64,000 nt of DNA from Affinundibacterium amnicola (GTDB lineage: Bacteria > Pseudomonadota > Gammaproteobacteria > Burkholderiales > Burkholderiaceae_D). The translations under genes and the position numbers were made by a program. Each line of letters opens with the position of its first letter. Position 1 is the stretch's first letter. The stretch spans positions 186,001-250,000 of the forward strand of contig NZ_JACOFU010000002.1 of the NCBI RefSeq assembly GCF_014284275.1, given 5' to 3'. The notes below the pieces were generated by a model. It worked only from the letters and a program-made list of their open reading frames with translations, was not told where the DNA came from and did not search any database. Below, one piece after another: positions 1-9,208 of this stretch.

Positions 1-1360
1 GTTTGGCTTGGCGCAGCAAGACTTCCCATTTTGTCCAATCGTCTGCCAAGACTTGCAAGGCTCTGTGTTCGCTTAGCCATGTAGTGCAGGCTTGCAATTG
101 GCTTTGGTTGGTGTTGATGTCGACTTGCTTTGCTTGCTGCTGTTCTTGGGTTTGACTGCATTTTTCTTGCAACTTGGCGTGCGCTTCTTGCATCGCTTCG
201 TGCGCGGGTTGCATGGTAGCGATAGCTGCTTCTAGCGCTTTGGCGGCGTCTAATTGCGGTGCGGCTTGCGCTTGAATTTGCTCAGCTTTTTGTAGCTGCT
301 GCTTGGCGGCTTGCTGCTGTTGTTCTTGTTGTTGGCTATTGCTCTGCGCGCTTTGGAGTTGCGCTTGGGCTTTGATGATTTGTTGCTGACATTGCTCTAC
401 GCTGGTTTTTAGGCGATCAGTTTCAGTTAGTAATGGACGAGCGACTTGCACCTCTTCGATTTGCTGTAGCTGTGCTTGTCTTGCTGCGGATTGCGCCCAT
501 GCTTGCTGCGTTTGCTCGACTTGTTCTCGTGCGATTTGGCTATCATGTTGCAGCTTTTGGTCTTGTTCAAACCAACGCATGGCTTGTTCTAAGCCGAGTT
601 TGCGTTCTTCTAATTTTTGCAGTTGTGCTTGTGCGTTTTGTTGATCGCTGTCGAGCTGTGTGCGCTCTTCTTCGGATAAGGGCTTTTGATCGTCTAAGCG
701 ATCAAGTATGCGTTGCAGGTCTTGTTGCTCGCGCTTGGCGCGTTCGAAAGCGCGTTTAGATAATTCGCTATAGATCGCGCTGCCTGTCAGGGTTTCTAAT
801 AATTCGCCACGTTCGTTGTCTTCGGCTTTTAAGAAGCTGGAGAATTCATTTTGCGCGAGCAGGACGGCGCGGGTAAATTGTTCGAACTTGAGTCCTATGC
901 GTTTTTCTATTTCGGCTTTGACTTCCGTTTTTTTACCGCCTATGGGCGTCAGCTCTGGCAACTGATGCAGCGTCATGGCTGTTGGCTGCAAACCGCCCGT
1001 GGCTTTATTGCGTGAACGGCGCACACTCCAACGGGCGCGATAACTGACTTGATCACAACCGACGAAATCGACTTCGGCATAACCTTCCCCGGTGCCGCGA
1101 CGTAATAGATTGCCGGTGTCTTGTTGCGAAATAAGTTCGTTACCATCGGGTAGTGTCTTGCTGCCGCCGGCTTTGATCAGGCGTGGCGTATTTTCATACA
1201 AGGCCATACATAGCGCATCGAGCAAGGTGCTTTTGCCTGCACCTGTTGCGCCGCTGATGGCGAATAGGCCAGCCGATTTGAGTGGCTCTTGTTCAAAATC
1301 GACTTCGAATTCGCCGGCGAGTGAGGCGAGATTTTTTCCGCGTAGGGCTAAGATTCTCAT
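1..1360 (-). CDS. sbcC: Exonuclease subunit SbcC, N-terminal part (runs off the window)
   Basis: This is the ATPase subunit of the SbcCD nuclease, an Mre11/Rad50-type complex that opens DNA hairpins and cleans up double-strand ends. The ATG at 1358-1360 begins MRILALRGKNLASLAGEF, and a Walker A motif (GATGAGKSTLLDAL) follows near residue 37. About 453 codons are visible; the remaining coiled-coil and C-terminal ATPase lobe lie beyond base 1. The visible distal part is rich in Gln, Ala and Leu, as expected for a Rad50-like coiled coil. Its start overlaps the sbcD stop in an ATGA arrangement, so the two are translationally coupled. The reading frame stays open to the window edge. Confidence 0.93.
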   Translation of the reverse strand, partial: MRILALRGKNLASLAGEFEVDFEQEPLKSAGLFAISGATGAGKSTLLDALCMALYENTPRLIKAGGSKTLPDGNELISQQDTGNLLRRGTGEGYAEVDFVGCDQVSYRARWSVRRSRNKATGGLQPTAMTLHQLPELTPIGGKKTEVKAEIEKRIGLKFEQFTRAVLLAQNEFSSFLKAEDNERGELLETLTGSAIYSELSKRAFERAKREQQDLQRILDRLDDQKPLSEEERTQLDSDQQNAQAQLQKLEERKLGLEQAMRWFEQDQKLQHDSQIAREQVEQTQQAWAQSAARQAQLQQIEEVQVARPLLTETDRLKTSVEQCQQQIIKAQAQLQSAQSNSQQQEQQQQAAKQQLQKAEQIQAQAAPQLDAAKALEAAIATMQPAHEAMQEAHAKLQEKCSQTQEQQQAKQVDINTNQSQLQACTTWLSEHRALQVLADDWTKWEVLLRQAK

Positions 1361-2616
1361 GACTGCACCTCGTCGCCGAGGTCACCACGATCGTTGGCTA
1401 GCATGAGTTCGGTGAAAGCGCTGCGCAATTCGGCTGGAGCTTCGTTCTGGTATTTGTTTTGGTACAAACGCTGGAAGATATCTTCGGGTTGCAGGTTTTC
1501 TAGTTCGGTGAGTGTCACAGTTTCTAATTCGTTAATCTTTTTCGTGGCGAAGCTGGTTTCGATTTTGGCGAGTCGCAGCGCCTTGCCTTCAATCGCGTTT
1601 TCTATCGCGGCTCGCAAGCCTGGTTCGGGGGCGTCTAGTCTGACGCGTACCTCAAGATAAGGCTGACGTTCTAGTGGCGTGTCGCTGGGCAAATCCAATG
1701 CGGTTAATGCCACCAAAACTTGCGCTAGCGGTGCGGGATGTTTAGGAATGCGTAGTAAATCGACTGCACGTGGAACGAAGATGGCTGTAATGTCACTGAC
1801 TTTATCCTGAGCCAAATCCACACGCAGCACTTGATGTTGATAATCGACCTCAGCGAAAGACATCGGCAATGGACTGCCGCAATAACGCAGGTGATCTTGC
1901 TTACCGACTTTTTGCGCTAGATGTAAATGCCCTAGCGCGGCATACGCGACATTCGCATCGAACATACTTGCAGACAAAGCTTCGGTGCCGCCGATCACGA
2001 TACGGCGTTCTGATTCTTCGGAGATCTCGCCACCGACCATGTGGCAGTGACCGAGCGCGATGATGGCTTGATCGGGCTGACGCTGAGTCAATGCGTGTTG
2101 CAAACATTGTTGATACAAGAGCGTGATGCCTTGCATGTAGGGGTCTTTGACCTCGCCTTCACATTTAGGCACATCGCTAGGGCGCAGGAATGGTATTGCT
2201 AAGCACCATGCTTTGATCTCGCCTACGGCATTTTTCAAAGGCAAAACTAAGCGATCCAAATCGATACTACCATCCGGTAAACGCGGCACGAAGCCGATCA
2301 CCGCGACATCCATTTCTTCCAGCAGAGGCGCAGGCGCTTCTAAGCGACCTGGTGAATCATGATTGCCTGCGATGATGACGATATTCAAATGCGGTAGCTG
2401 CTGCTTGGCTTGCTGCAAGAATCGATAGAATTGTTTTTGCGCTAGCGCTGAAGGATTAGCAGTGTCGAAGACGTCGCCTGAAATCAGCAAGGCCTCGGCC
2501 TCTTCCTTAACCAAGCTGACAATCAGCCAATCTAAGAACGCTTGGTGTTCGTAGCTGCGATCAAAATTGTGCAGAGTTTGGCCGAGATGCCAGTCGGAGG
2601 TGTGGATGAAGCGCAT
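1357..2616 (-). CDS. sbcD: Exonuclease subunit SbcD (Mre11-like nuclease)
   Basis: This is the metallophosphoesterase subunit of the SbcCD complex. The 419-residue protein starts MRFIHTSDWHLGQTLHNFDR, which carries the first phosphoesterase motif (D-x-H). Further motifs are GDVFD near residue 48, GNHDSPGR near residue 86 and an ALGHCH/ALGHLH pair in the second half, all expected metal ligands. A C-terminal domain follows, as in Escherichia coli SbcD (about 400 residues). It is the first gene of a two-gene minus-strand operon with sbcC, with a 4-base overlap. No strong Shine-Dalgarno sequence is seen before the ATG at 2616, but the start aligns with the conserved N-terminus. Confidence 0.95.
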   Translation of the reverse strand: MRFIHTSDWHLGQTLHNFDRSYEHQAFLDWLIVSLVKEEAEALLISGDVFDTANPSALAQKQFYRFLQQAKQQLPHLNIVIIAGNHDSPGRLEAPAPLLEEMDVAVIGFVPRLPDGSIDLDRLVLPLKNAVGEIKAWCLAIPFLRPSDVPKCEGEVKDPYMQGITLLYQQCLQHALTQRQPDQAIIALGHCHMVGGEISEESERRIVIGGTEALSASMFDANVAYAALGHLHLAQKVGKQDHLRYCGSPLPMSFAEVDYQHQVLRVDLAQDKVSDITAIFVPRAVDLLRIPKHPAPLAQVLVALTALDLPSDTPLERQPYLEVRVRLDAPEPGLRAAIENAIEGKALRLAKIETSFATKKINELETVTLTELENLQPEDIFQRLYQNKYQNEAPAELRSAFTELMLANDRGDLGDEVQS

Positions 2617-3095
2617 GAGTAAAGATTAGCGAAATGAACAGAATGCCAATCTTACTTGGAAAGAAGTTAAAACCGTACAAAAAGCCAAAACTTATGCATG
2701 CTTCCCTGATTTCTTCATACTAATCACGCCGACTTAGTAGTGTTTCTGCGTTATTAGCATTTCGGATTTTTGCTAATCGCTATTGAACGATCTCATTGCT
2801 GGCCTAATACCACTTTCCTCAAAAAACAACAAACTCCGATTCCCTATTGTATAGTCAACTTTTAGCCGATCTCTTATCAGGCTTATCTCTCCAGCCATTC
2901 ATGACAGTTTAGCCACTAAGTTTTTAGCCTTCTCCATAGAAAATCAGTTAAATTTGTATTCGTTAAAGATTGTTACAACACGACCAAGCAATGATAAAAT
3001 GTTTCCAAATGGAAATTTATTGTCAACTAATAGGCCTTTTTAATAAGCCAACTAGTGGGCCAATTTGCGAACCAATCAACAGGATTTGGTATTGA
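2617..3095. other. Divergent intergenic region between sbcD and the GGDEF/EAL gene
   Basis: This 479-base AT-rich stretch separates two divergent genes, so it should hold promoters for both. A possible plus-strand promoter is TTGTTA at about 2970 followed after 17 bases by GATAAA, but both hexamers are poor matches. No gene, RNA or clear repeat was recognised. Confidence 0.3.
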
Positions 3096-6017
3096 ATGAA
3101 CAAGCTCGAACCGTCTCAGTCTTTTCATAAAGATCATTGGTGGCGATTACATCCCTCTCACGAAGTCACCACTTACAAATTAGTCCTCTTCCTCGCTCTC
3201 CTCGCTTTTATTCAATTTCTGTCTTGGTTAATCCCCAGCGCGCCTAATCACCAAGGCATTTCATACTATTTATCGCTGCATACTTTGATGGAGACCTTAT
3301 CAATTACCGTTGCTATGATGGTCGTTGCAGTGGGTTGGAATTATCGACAATCGCGTAATACACAGAATTTGGCTTTGCTTGCCTGCTTGTTTTTTGCTGT
3401 TGGCGTATTAGATTCTTTGCATATGGTGTCGTACGCGGGCATGCCTGAGTTCTTGAGCCAGAACGATACTGATAAGCACCTGAATTTCTGGCTGTCGGCG
3501 CGCTTTCTGGCTGCCTTGGCTTTGTTATTAGTCAGCATCTGCCCTTGGGAAACCAGCGTCTCAAAGAAATTTCAATATGTGCTGTTTTCTCTAACCTGTA
3601 CCACCACTGCTCTGTTCACTGTGCTGGTGGTCTATCGCCAAGATTTATTTCCGAATTGGTTTATACCAGGCCAAGGTTTAACGCCATTAAAGAAATTCTT
3701 AGAGTATGTGTTTATCTTGATGAACATCGGCACTGCCGTTGTTTTGTGGATAAAGATGCGGCAACCACAATCTTTCAAGGCATCATTATTGTTCGCTGCA
3801 GTTTGTACGATGGCGATGAGTGAATTCTTTTTCACTCTCTATGCAACTTTAACTGGCGCATACAATGTGCTCGGTCACATTTATAAAGTTATTAGCTACT
3901 ACTTCATCTATCGCGCGGTTGTGGTCGAAGCCATCGAACAGCCGTATTTAAAACTAGAAGTCGCACAACAAAATTTGGAATTGGCAGTGCGTGCCTCCAA
4001 TACCGGTTTGTGGGATTGGAACATACAAAACGGCCACGCAATTTATTCACCAGTATGGAAAGCACAATTAGGCTATACCGATGCGGAACTGGAAAATAAT
4101 TTCAATACTTGGGAATCGCTGCTGCATCCAGATGACAAATCGCAAGCTTTGCAGCGGGTTCAGGATTTTTTAGCGTCTGACCAAATGCAGATCTACGAAA
4201 GTGAATTTCGCCTTCGCCATAAAGATGGAAGCTATCATTGGATACTTTCGCGCGGCGAAAAAGAATGCGATCACAAAGGTCGATTGCAGCGCCTTGTCGG
4301 TTCACATACCGATCTGACAGAGTTTAAACGTGCGGAAGATCGATTTCGCAGTGCGCTTCAAGCATCACCTAACGCGATGATTATGACGGACGAAAGCGGT
4401 ACGATCGTATTAACGAATACCGAGGCTGATACATTATTTGGCTATACCAATACCAGCTTACTTGGAAAATCAATTGCTGAATTAATTCCCACCAGATTGC
4501 GCGCACAGCATGCCTTACATTTCCAATCTTATTTGAAAATGGCCAGCGAACGACGCGTTGGCGAAGGCAAAGAATTATTTGCGCTACATAGAGACGGCTA
4601 CGAATTCCGCGTAGAGATCGGTTTAACACCTATATTCAAGGAGGAAGGCCGCTACATTTTGGCATCGATCGTTGATATTACTAGCCGAATTCAATCAGAA
4701 CGCAAAATACGCCAGCTCATTTACTTCGATTCACTAACAGGTCTGCCGAACCGCCACCTGCTGCAAGAGACCGTACAAAATGCAATTCTTCAGGCGCAAC
4801 AAGACAAGGCACAACTGGGTTTGTTATTTTTGGATATCGATCATTTTAAGAATGTGAACGATACCTTAGGCCACCGAACCGGTGATGAGCTACTCATAGA
4901 AATTAGCCGACGATTGCGCGATAATTTATTGAAGGAAAACGTCATCTCACGCATGGGTGGCGATGAGTTTGTGGTCATCATCAATCAATGTGATGATCAG
5001 GAACTGAGTCGAATTGCCGAACGATTACTGAATAAGGTTTCCAAACCCTATCACCTAGAAAAACACAATCTGACAGTCACTGCATCCATCGGGATTGCGA
5101 GCTTTCCACGCGATGGCGAAGATTTTGAAACCCTTTATCAACATGCCGATATCGCGATGTATAACGCGAAGCATGATGGACGCAATGACTACCGCTTTTT
5201 TAATCATGATATGCAATTACGTACCGCGCGCGTATTGGCACTTGAGAACGCGATGCACCAAGCTTTAGAGAGAAACGAATTCTATCTACAGTATCAGCCG
5301 CAACTGTCGATTAAAGATCATCGTGTGATTGGTGTTGAAGCCTTATTGCGTTGGAAGCATCCTGAACTCGGCATGATTTCACCAGCGGAATTTATCCCAC
5401 TGGCTGAAAACAGCGGACAAATTATCGCCATCGGTACATGGGTAATACGTACCGCGGTCAATCAGCTTAAACGTTGGCTCGACAGCGGGCTGCCACCGAT
5501 GGTGATGGCAGTCAATTTATCAGCAATTCAATTCAAACACCCTGATTTGCCGGGTCTGGTATCAAGCATTCTCGAGCAAGCCCAACTGGCGCCTGAATAT
5601 CTGGAACTGGAGCTCACCGAAGGTGTGGCCATGGGTGATCCAGTGCATGCGATAGGGATTATGGACGACCTTCATTCTCGTGGCGTCAGAATGTCGATTG
5701 ATGATTTTGGCACAGGTTATTCATCGCTCAGCTATCTCAAAAAATTCAATATCTATAAGCTTAAGATTGATCAGTCCTTCGTCCGGGATATTGCTACAGA
5801 TGCCGATGACAGTGCGATTGTCAGTGCGATTATTCAACTAGCGCATAGCCTTGGTTTCATTACGATTGCAGAGGGTGTGGAAACGGAAGCACAGCGAGAA
5901 TTTCTACTAAAACAAGGTTGCGATGAATTACAAGGCTATTTATTTAGCCGGCCTCTGATGGCACAAGATACTGAACAATTTATCAAGTTAAACCAACAGC
6001 AGACTGATTTGGGCTGA
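3096..6017 (+). CDS. Membrane sensor c-di-GMP enzyme: MASE3-like, PAS, PAS, GGDEF, EAL
   Basis: This 973-residue protein probably makes and/or breaks cyclic di-GMP in response to a membrane or cytoplasmic signal. The N-terminal ~270 residues have about seven hydrophobic helices and resemble the MASE3 sensor (conserved SLHTLMETLSI segment). Two PAS regions follow at about 295-415 and 425-540. The GGDEF motif is intact at 621-625, and the EAL motif at 748-750 is followed by DDFGTGYSS, so both catalytic domains look competent; net direction cannot be read from sequence. It is followed after 237 bases by a receiver-TPR gene and may be functionally linked to it. A moderate AGGA sequence lies before the ATG. 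Confidence 0.9.
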   Translation: MNKLEPSQSFHKDHWWRLHPSHEVTTYKLVLFLALLAFIQFLSWLIPSAPNHQGISYYLSLHTLMETLSITVAMMVVAVGWNYRQSRNTQNLALLACLFFAVGVLDSLHMVSYAGMPEFLSQNDTDKHLNFWLSARFLAALALLLVSICPWETSVSKKFQYVLFSLTCTTTALFTVLVVYRQDLFPNWFIPGQGLTPLKKFLEYVFILMNIGTAVVLWIKMRQPQSFKASLLFAAVCTMAMSEFFFTLYATLTGAYNVLGHIYKVISYYFIYRAVVVEAIEQPYLKLEVAQQNLELAVRASNTGLWDWNIQNGHAIYSPVWKAQLGYTDAELENNFNTWESLLHPDDKSQALQRVQDFLASDQMQIYESEFRLRHKDGSYHWILSRGEKECDHKGRLQRLVGSHTDLTEFKRAEDRFRSALQASPNAMIMTDESGTIVLTNTEADTLFGYTNTSLLGKSIAELIPTRLRAQHALHFQSYLKMASERRVGEGKELFALHRDGYEFRVEIGLTPIFKEEGRYILASIVDITSRIQSERKIRQLIYFDSLTGLPNRHLLQETVQNAILQAQQDKAQLGLLFLDIDHFKNVNDTLGHRTGDELLIEISRRLRDNLLKENVISRMGGDEFVVIINQCDDQELSRIAERLLNKVSKPYHLEKHNLTVTASIGIASFPRDGEDFETLYQHADIAMYNAKHDGRNDYRFFNHDMQLRTARVLALENAMHQALERNEFYLQYQPQLSIKDHRVIGVEALLRWKHPELGMISPAEFIPLAENSGQIIAIGTWVIRTAVNQLKRWLDSGLPPMVMAVNLSAIQFKHPDLPGLVSSILEQAQLAPEYLELELTEGVAMGDPVHAIGIMDDLHSRGVRMSIDDFGTGYSSLSYLKKFNIYKLKIDQSFVRDIATDADDSAIVSAIIQLAHSLGFITIAEGVETEAQREFLLKQGCDELQGYLFSRPLMAQDTEQFIKLNQQQTDLG

Positions 6018-6254
6018 AGTTACTACATGTATCCAACATACAAATAATGCTTGTAGTTTGACCTATTCAGTTTATATGCTAACGTCTTCAATACACTTTA
6101 ATAAAAACGCGTACGCGATATGCAGACTAGTATGTCTCGCAGATATGACGCTAGTTTTCAGCATGATTAAGGATCTTGTTCGAGTTCTAATTGAAATATT
6201 GTCGATGCCATTTTCGGTAAATCGATTTAGATAGTAAAGGCGAAACGAAGCAAA

Positions 6255-7901
6255 ATGCTAACCACTACAGCCAATCAAGCCCCGGTAGTTTCTTTTTCAG
6301 ACAAAAAGGTACTGATACTCGATGACATGCCCGATATGCGCACCACCATGCGCAATCAAGTTCAGTCGCTGGGAGTCAGTAACGTAAGCTTGGCCTCGAA
6401 CGTCAAAGAAGCGCTTAATCAAATTCAGCAAAAAAACTTCGATATTGTTTTGTGTGACTACTATCTTGGCGAAGCGACCGATGGTCAGCAGTTTTTAGAA
6501 TATCTGCGCACGAACAATGCCATTAGTCGCGCCACCTTATTCATCATGATCACTGCAGAGACTGGTTTTAATAGCGTGATCACGGCAGCTGAATGTATGC
6601 CAGATGATTATTTGCTCAAACCATTCACGGGTGAAACGCTAAAACTACGGCTCGAACGCTTACTCGAACGTAAAGCACGACTTGCCGCAATCGATAAGTT
6701 ACAAGACAAAGGCGCTTGGCCAGAAATCATAAAAGCCTGCGACGAGATTATCGCCTGCAAAGATAAGTACATTGTTGACGCAATGCGAATTAAGGGCAAT
6801 GCCCTGTTGATGCTGCATCAAACCGATGCTGCAATTAACTTTTATCAAAATGCTTTAAAGATGCGCGATATGCCGTGGGCGAAATTAGGTTTAGCGCGCG
6901 CACTCAAGTTCAAAGGCGATGGAGAACAAGCTGGTCAATTATTAGAAGGTCTGATTACAGAAAATCCACGTCTGCTCGCTGCTTATGATCTATTAGGAAA
7001 AATTCACAGCGAATCTGGCGATGCAGAGAAAGCCTTAAATGTGCTCGATAATGCTTGCAAAATTGCGCCCCACTCGCTTGCTCGCCAACGTTCTATCGCC
7101 AATCTGGCAGAGTCAACTGGCGACTATAGCAAAGTAGATAAAGCACTCAGCGTGGTCGTTAAACAGACCAAAAATTCTCCATTACGAGATCCCAAAGATT
7201 ATGCCAAACTAACAAATGCACTAACAGAAACGGGCGAATTAGAAAGAGCCGTCAGCGTCATCAAAGAAGCAAAAGATCATTTTAAAGAAACCGCCGAAAT
7301 GAAATTTTTGGCCGCATATGAAGCCGTGGCACAAAGCAAATTAGGGAATAAAGATCTCGCAGAAAAAGCCCTTGAGCTGGCGCTGACCGATGATGGCAGC
7401 ATTCCCACCGAAGCAACCAGTCTAGCATTGGCAAAGGCTTGCCTAGCACAAAACAAAAAAGACCTGGCGTTCAGCATTCTCAAATCGGCAGTACAAAACA
7501 ATCCCGATTCAAGCAAATTACAAGACGACATCGGTATTATTTTTAAAGACCATGGAGGTGCCGACGTTGCGAAACAATTCATCGAAAGTTCGGTAAAAGA
7601 AGTCATTAATCTTAACAACGATGCGGTACAAAAAGCCCGTGCTGGCCAATACGCTGAGGCGGCGACCATGTTGACTGAAGCGGCTTTACGCCTACCGAAT
7701 AATTTACAGATTTTATCAAATGCTGCGCTGTCAATTTTGATGGACATCTTTACCAATGGCTTTGATGCAAGCAAGTTTATTCGCGCCAAGCAGTTTCAAG
7801 ATGCGGTGGTTAAACAGAATGATCAGTATCCCAAACTCGCCGAAATTAATGCTTTTCAAATTAAGATTCAAGGTAAATATCGACAGGAAATCGGCGAATG
7901 A
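6255..7901 (+). CDS. Response regulator with TPR-rich output domain
   Basis: This 548-residue protein begins with a CheY-like receiver: acidic pair D23-D24, phospho-acceptor D68 (LCDYYLG), T100 and K122 (LLKPF). Residues from about 145 to 540 are Ala/Leu-rich helical repeats typical of tetratricopeptide units, giving a protein-interaction output rather than DNA binding or enzymatic activity. The gene overlaps the next one, a small histidine kinase, by four bases (ATGA), which suggests a cognate pair translated together. The targets of the TPR domain are unknown. The start is supported by a purine-rich stretch just upstream. Confidence 0.88.
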   Translation: MLTTTANQAPVVSFSDKKVLILDDMPDMRTTMRNQVQSLGVSNVSLASNVKEALNQIQQKNFDIVLCDYYLGEATDGQQFLEYLRTNNAISRATLFIMITAETGFNSVITAAECMPDDYLLKPFTGETLKLRLERLLERKARLAAIDKLQDKGAWPEIIKACDEIIACKDKYIVDAMRIKGNALLMLHQTDAAINFYQNALKMRDMPWAKLGLARALKFKGDGEQAGQLLEGLITENPRLLAAYDLLGKIHSESGDAEKALNVLDNACKIAPHSLARQRSIANLAESTGDYSKVDKALSVVVKQTKNSPLRDPKDYAKLTNALTETGELERAVSVIKEAKDHFKETAEMKFLAAYEAVAQSKLGNKDLAEKALELALTDDGSIPTEATSLALAKACLAQNKKDLAFSILKSAVQNNPDSSKLQDDIGIIFKDHGGADVAKQFIESSVKEVINLNNDAVQKARAGQYAEAATMLTEAALRLPNNLQILSNAALSILMDIFTNGFDASKFIRAKQFQDAVVKQNDQYPKLAEINAFQIKIQGKYRQEIGE

Positions 7902-8530
7902 AAACAAATGACATCTTTTCCGAAATCGCCGCCTTACATATTCATGATGTTAAAAATAATCTCGCGCAACTTGCGGCAGAAGCCGAAGCGCGTGGTGATA
8001 TCAGAAACCAGGATCTCGCGCTGCGTTCATCAGAAACGCTCACGCAATTACTGTGTTTTTATCGCTCTGAAACGCATAATCTGCACGTGCAAATCGAAGC
8101 ACAAAATCCGCATGAGTTGATTACTGATATCGTCAATGTTTATGCAAATTCAAGTCGTCTGCCCGCCGGACGCCTGGTTGAGATACAACTCGCGCAAGCG
8201 CCAGAACTGTGGTTTTACGATGCAAACTTAATTCAAATGGTACTTGCAAATGCTTTACAAAATGCCTTACGTTTTGCGCAGAAAAAAATTATCATCAGTG
8301 TGACTGCGCAAACTGATTATCTTGAGATTTGCATTCAAGACGATGGCAACGGTTATCCAACAACGATGTTAGAGACGCAAATAGAGCACGTCCCAGTGAG
8401 CTCTGGCGGCACCGGTTTAGGTCTGCGTCTGGCCCATCGCATCGTTGCCTTGCATACAAATAATGGGCGCGCGGGTGAAATTATTCTATCGAATCATCAC
8501 GGTGCAAGATTTCAATTACGATTGCCTTGA
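7898..8530 (+). CDS. Small cytoplasmic histidine kinase
   Basis: This 210-residue protein has no membrane segment and no separate sensor domain. A possible phospho-acceptor histidine is H16 in an IHDVKNNL H-box. The HATPase region has an N box (LANALQNALRFA, around 115), a G1-type DDGNG and a G2-type GGTGLGLRLA. It probably phosphorylates the receiver-TPR protein encoded immediately upstream, with which it overlaps by four bases. It is shorter than usual sensor kinases, so it must receive its signal through a partner, possibly the TPR protein itself. The gene converges with the acetyltransferase gene 41 bases downstream. Confidence 0.85.
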   Translation: MKTNDIFSEIAALHIHDVKNNLAQLAAEAEARGDIRNQDLALRSSETLTQLLCFYRSETHNLHVQIEAQNPHELITDIVNVYANSSRLPAGRLVEIQLAQAPELWFYDANLIQMVLANALQNALRFAQKKIIISVTAQTDYLEICIQDDGNGYPTTMLETQIEHVPVSSGGTGLGLRLAHRIVALHTNNGRAGEIILSNHHGARFQLRLP

Positions 8531-8571
8531 GTCCCCCAAGCAATCCGGTTTTGCCTTATCTTATTCCGGTT

Positions 8572-9084
8572 TTAGAATTTCAAAAGCATCCAAACTGGAC
8601 AAGCATTGTGCCCAGTATTTCCCATAGGCTGATCAATGTAAGTAAATCCCATTTTTTGATACAGACTTTGTGCTGCTCGCATGTTGGGCAGGGTTTCTAG
8701 ATAACATTGGGAATAAGCCATCGTCTTGGCATCTGCAATGCAACGCTGAATCAATTGCTGACCTAATCCCAAGCCTCGTGCTTGTGGCAGCATATACATT
8801 TTCTGTAACTCGCAAACCTCAGCGGGGGCGCCAGGCAAGCTACCAAATCCACCGCCTGCAACAAGCTCCCCATTAAGCTCAACAACATAATACTTACCTT
8901 GATCTTGCTGATAATGTTGGTACATGTAGTCTAAGGAAGGATCGGCATAAGCGGAGCCCACTTTCGGCACTTCCATTTCGATCAAAACTGTACGAATCAC
9001 ACTTGCGATTGCAGCGTTATCTTGTTCTTGGATTTCACGAATGAGGGGAAAATTTTTGGTTAAAGTACTTGAAGCAAGATTCAT
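8572..9084 (-). CDS. GNAT-family N-acetyltransferase
   Basis: This protein of about 170 residues transfers an acyl group, usually acetyl from acetyl-CoA, to an unidentified amine. The fold is shown by the N-terminal IREIQEQDNAAIASVIR segment, the acetyl-CoA loop QARGLGLGQQLIQR and the C-terminal LETLPNMRAAQSLYQKMGF. The ATG at 9084 is preferred; a TTG at 9126 would add 14 residues but sits directly against the terminator hairpin of the upstream gene. The Shine-Dalgarno sequence is weak for both. Its position just after that terminator suggests its own promoter or readthrough. Confidence 0.85.
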   Translation of the reverse strand: MNLASSTLTKNFPLIREIQEQDNAAIASVIRTVLIEMEVPKVGSAYADPSLDYMYQHYQQDQGKYYVVELNGELVAGGGFGSLPGAPAEVCELQKMYMLPQARGLGLGQQLIQRCIADAKTMAYSQCYLETLPNMRAAQSLYQKMGFTYIDQPMGNTGHNACPVWMLLKF

Positions 9085-9124
9085 GAACGGAACACCATCA
9101 AAAAAGTTTGGCCGCAGTGTCGAC

Positions 9125-9157
9125 AAAAAAAACGACAGATATGCATGATATCTGTCG
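9125..9157 (-). terminator. Rho-independent terminator after the MBL-fold gene
   Basis: A perfect 10-bp inverted repeat (CGACAGATAT / ATATCTGTCG) with a 5-base loop is followed on the minus strand by eight T residues. It ends transcripts of the MBL-fold hydrolase gene and lies only about 40 bases before the acetyltransferase ATG. Confidence 0.85.
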
Positions 9158-9208
9158 CTCCTATTTTTTGAAATACGAAATTACTATGCCAAACTGCAAT
9201 CGCTAGAA

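Noticed and set aside
7277-7789. 170-codon open frame on the minus strand opposite the receiver-TPR gene
   Set aside because: It is antisense to a well supported gene, has no recognisable domain, and its Ser/Ala/Leu-rich composition follows from the repeat codons of the TPR gene.
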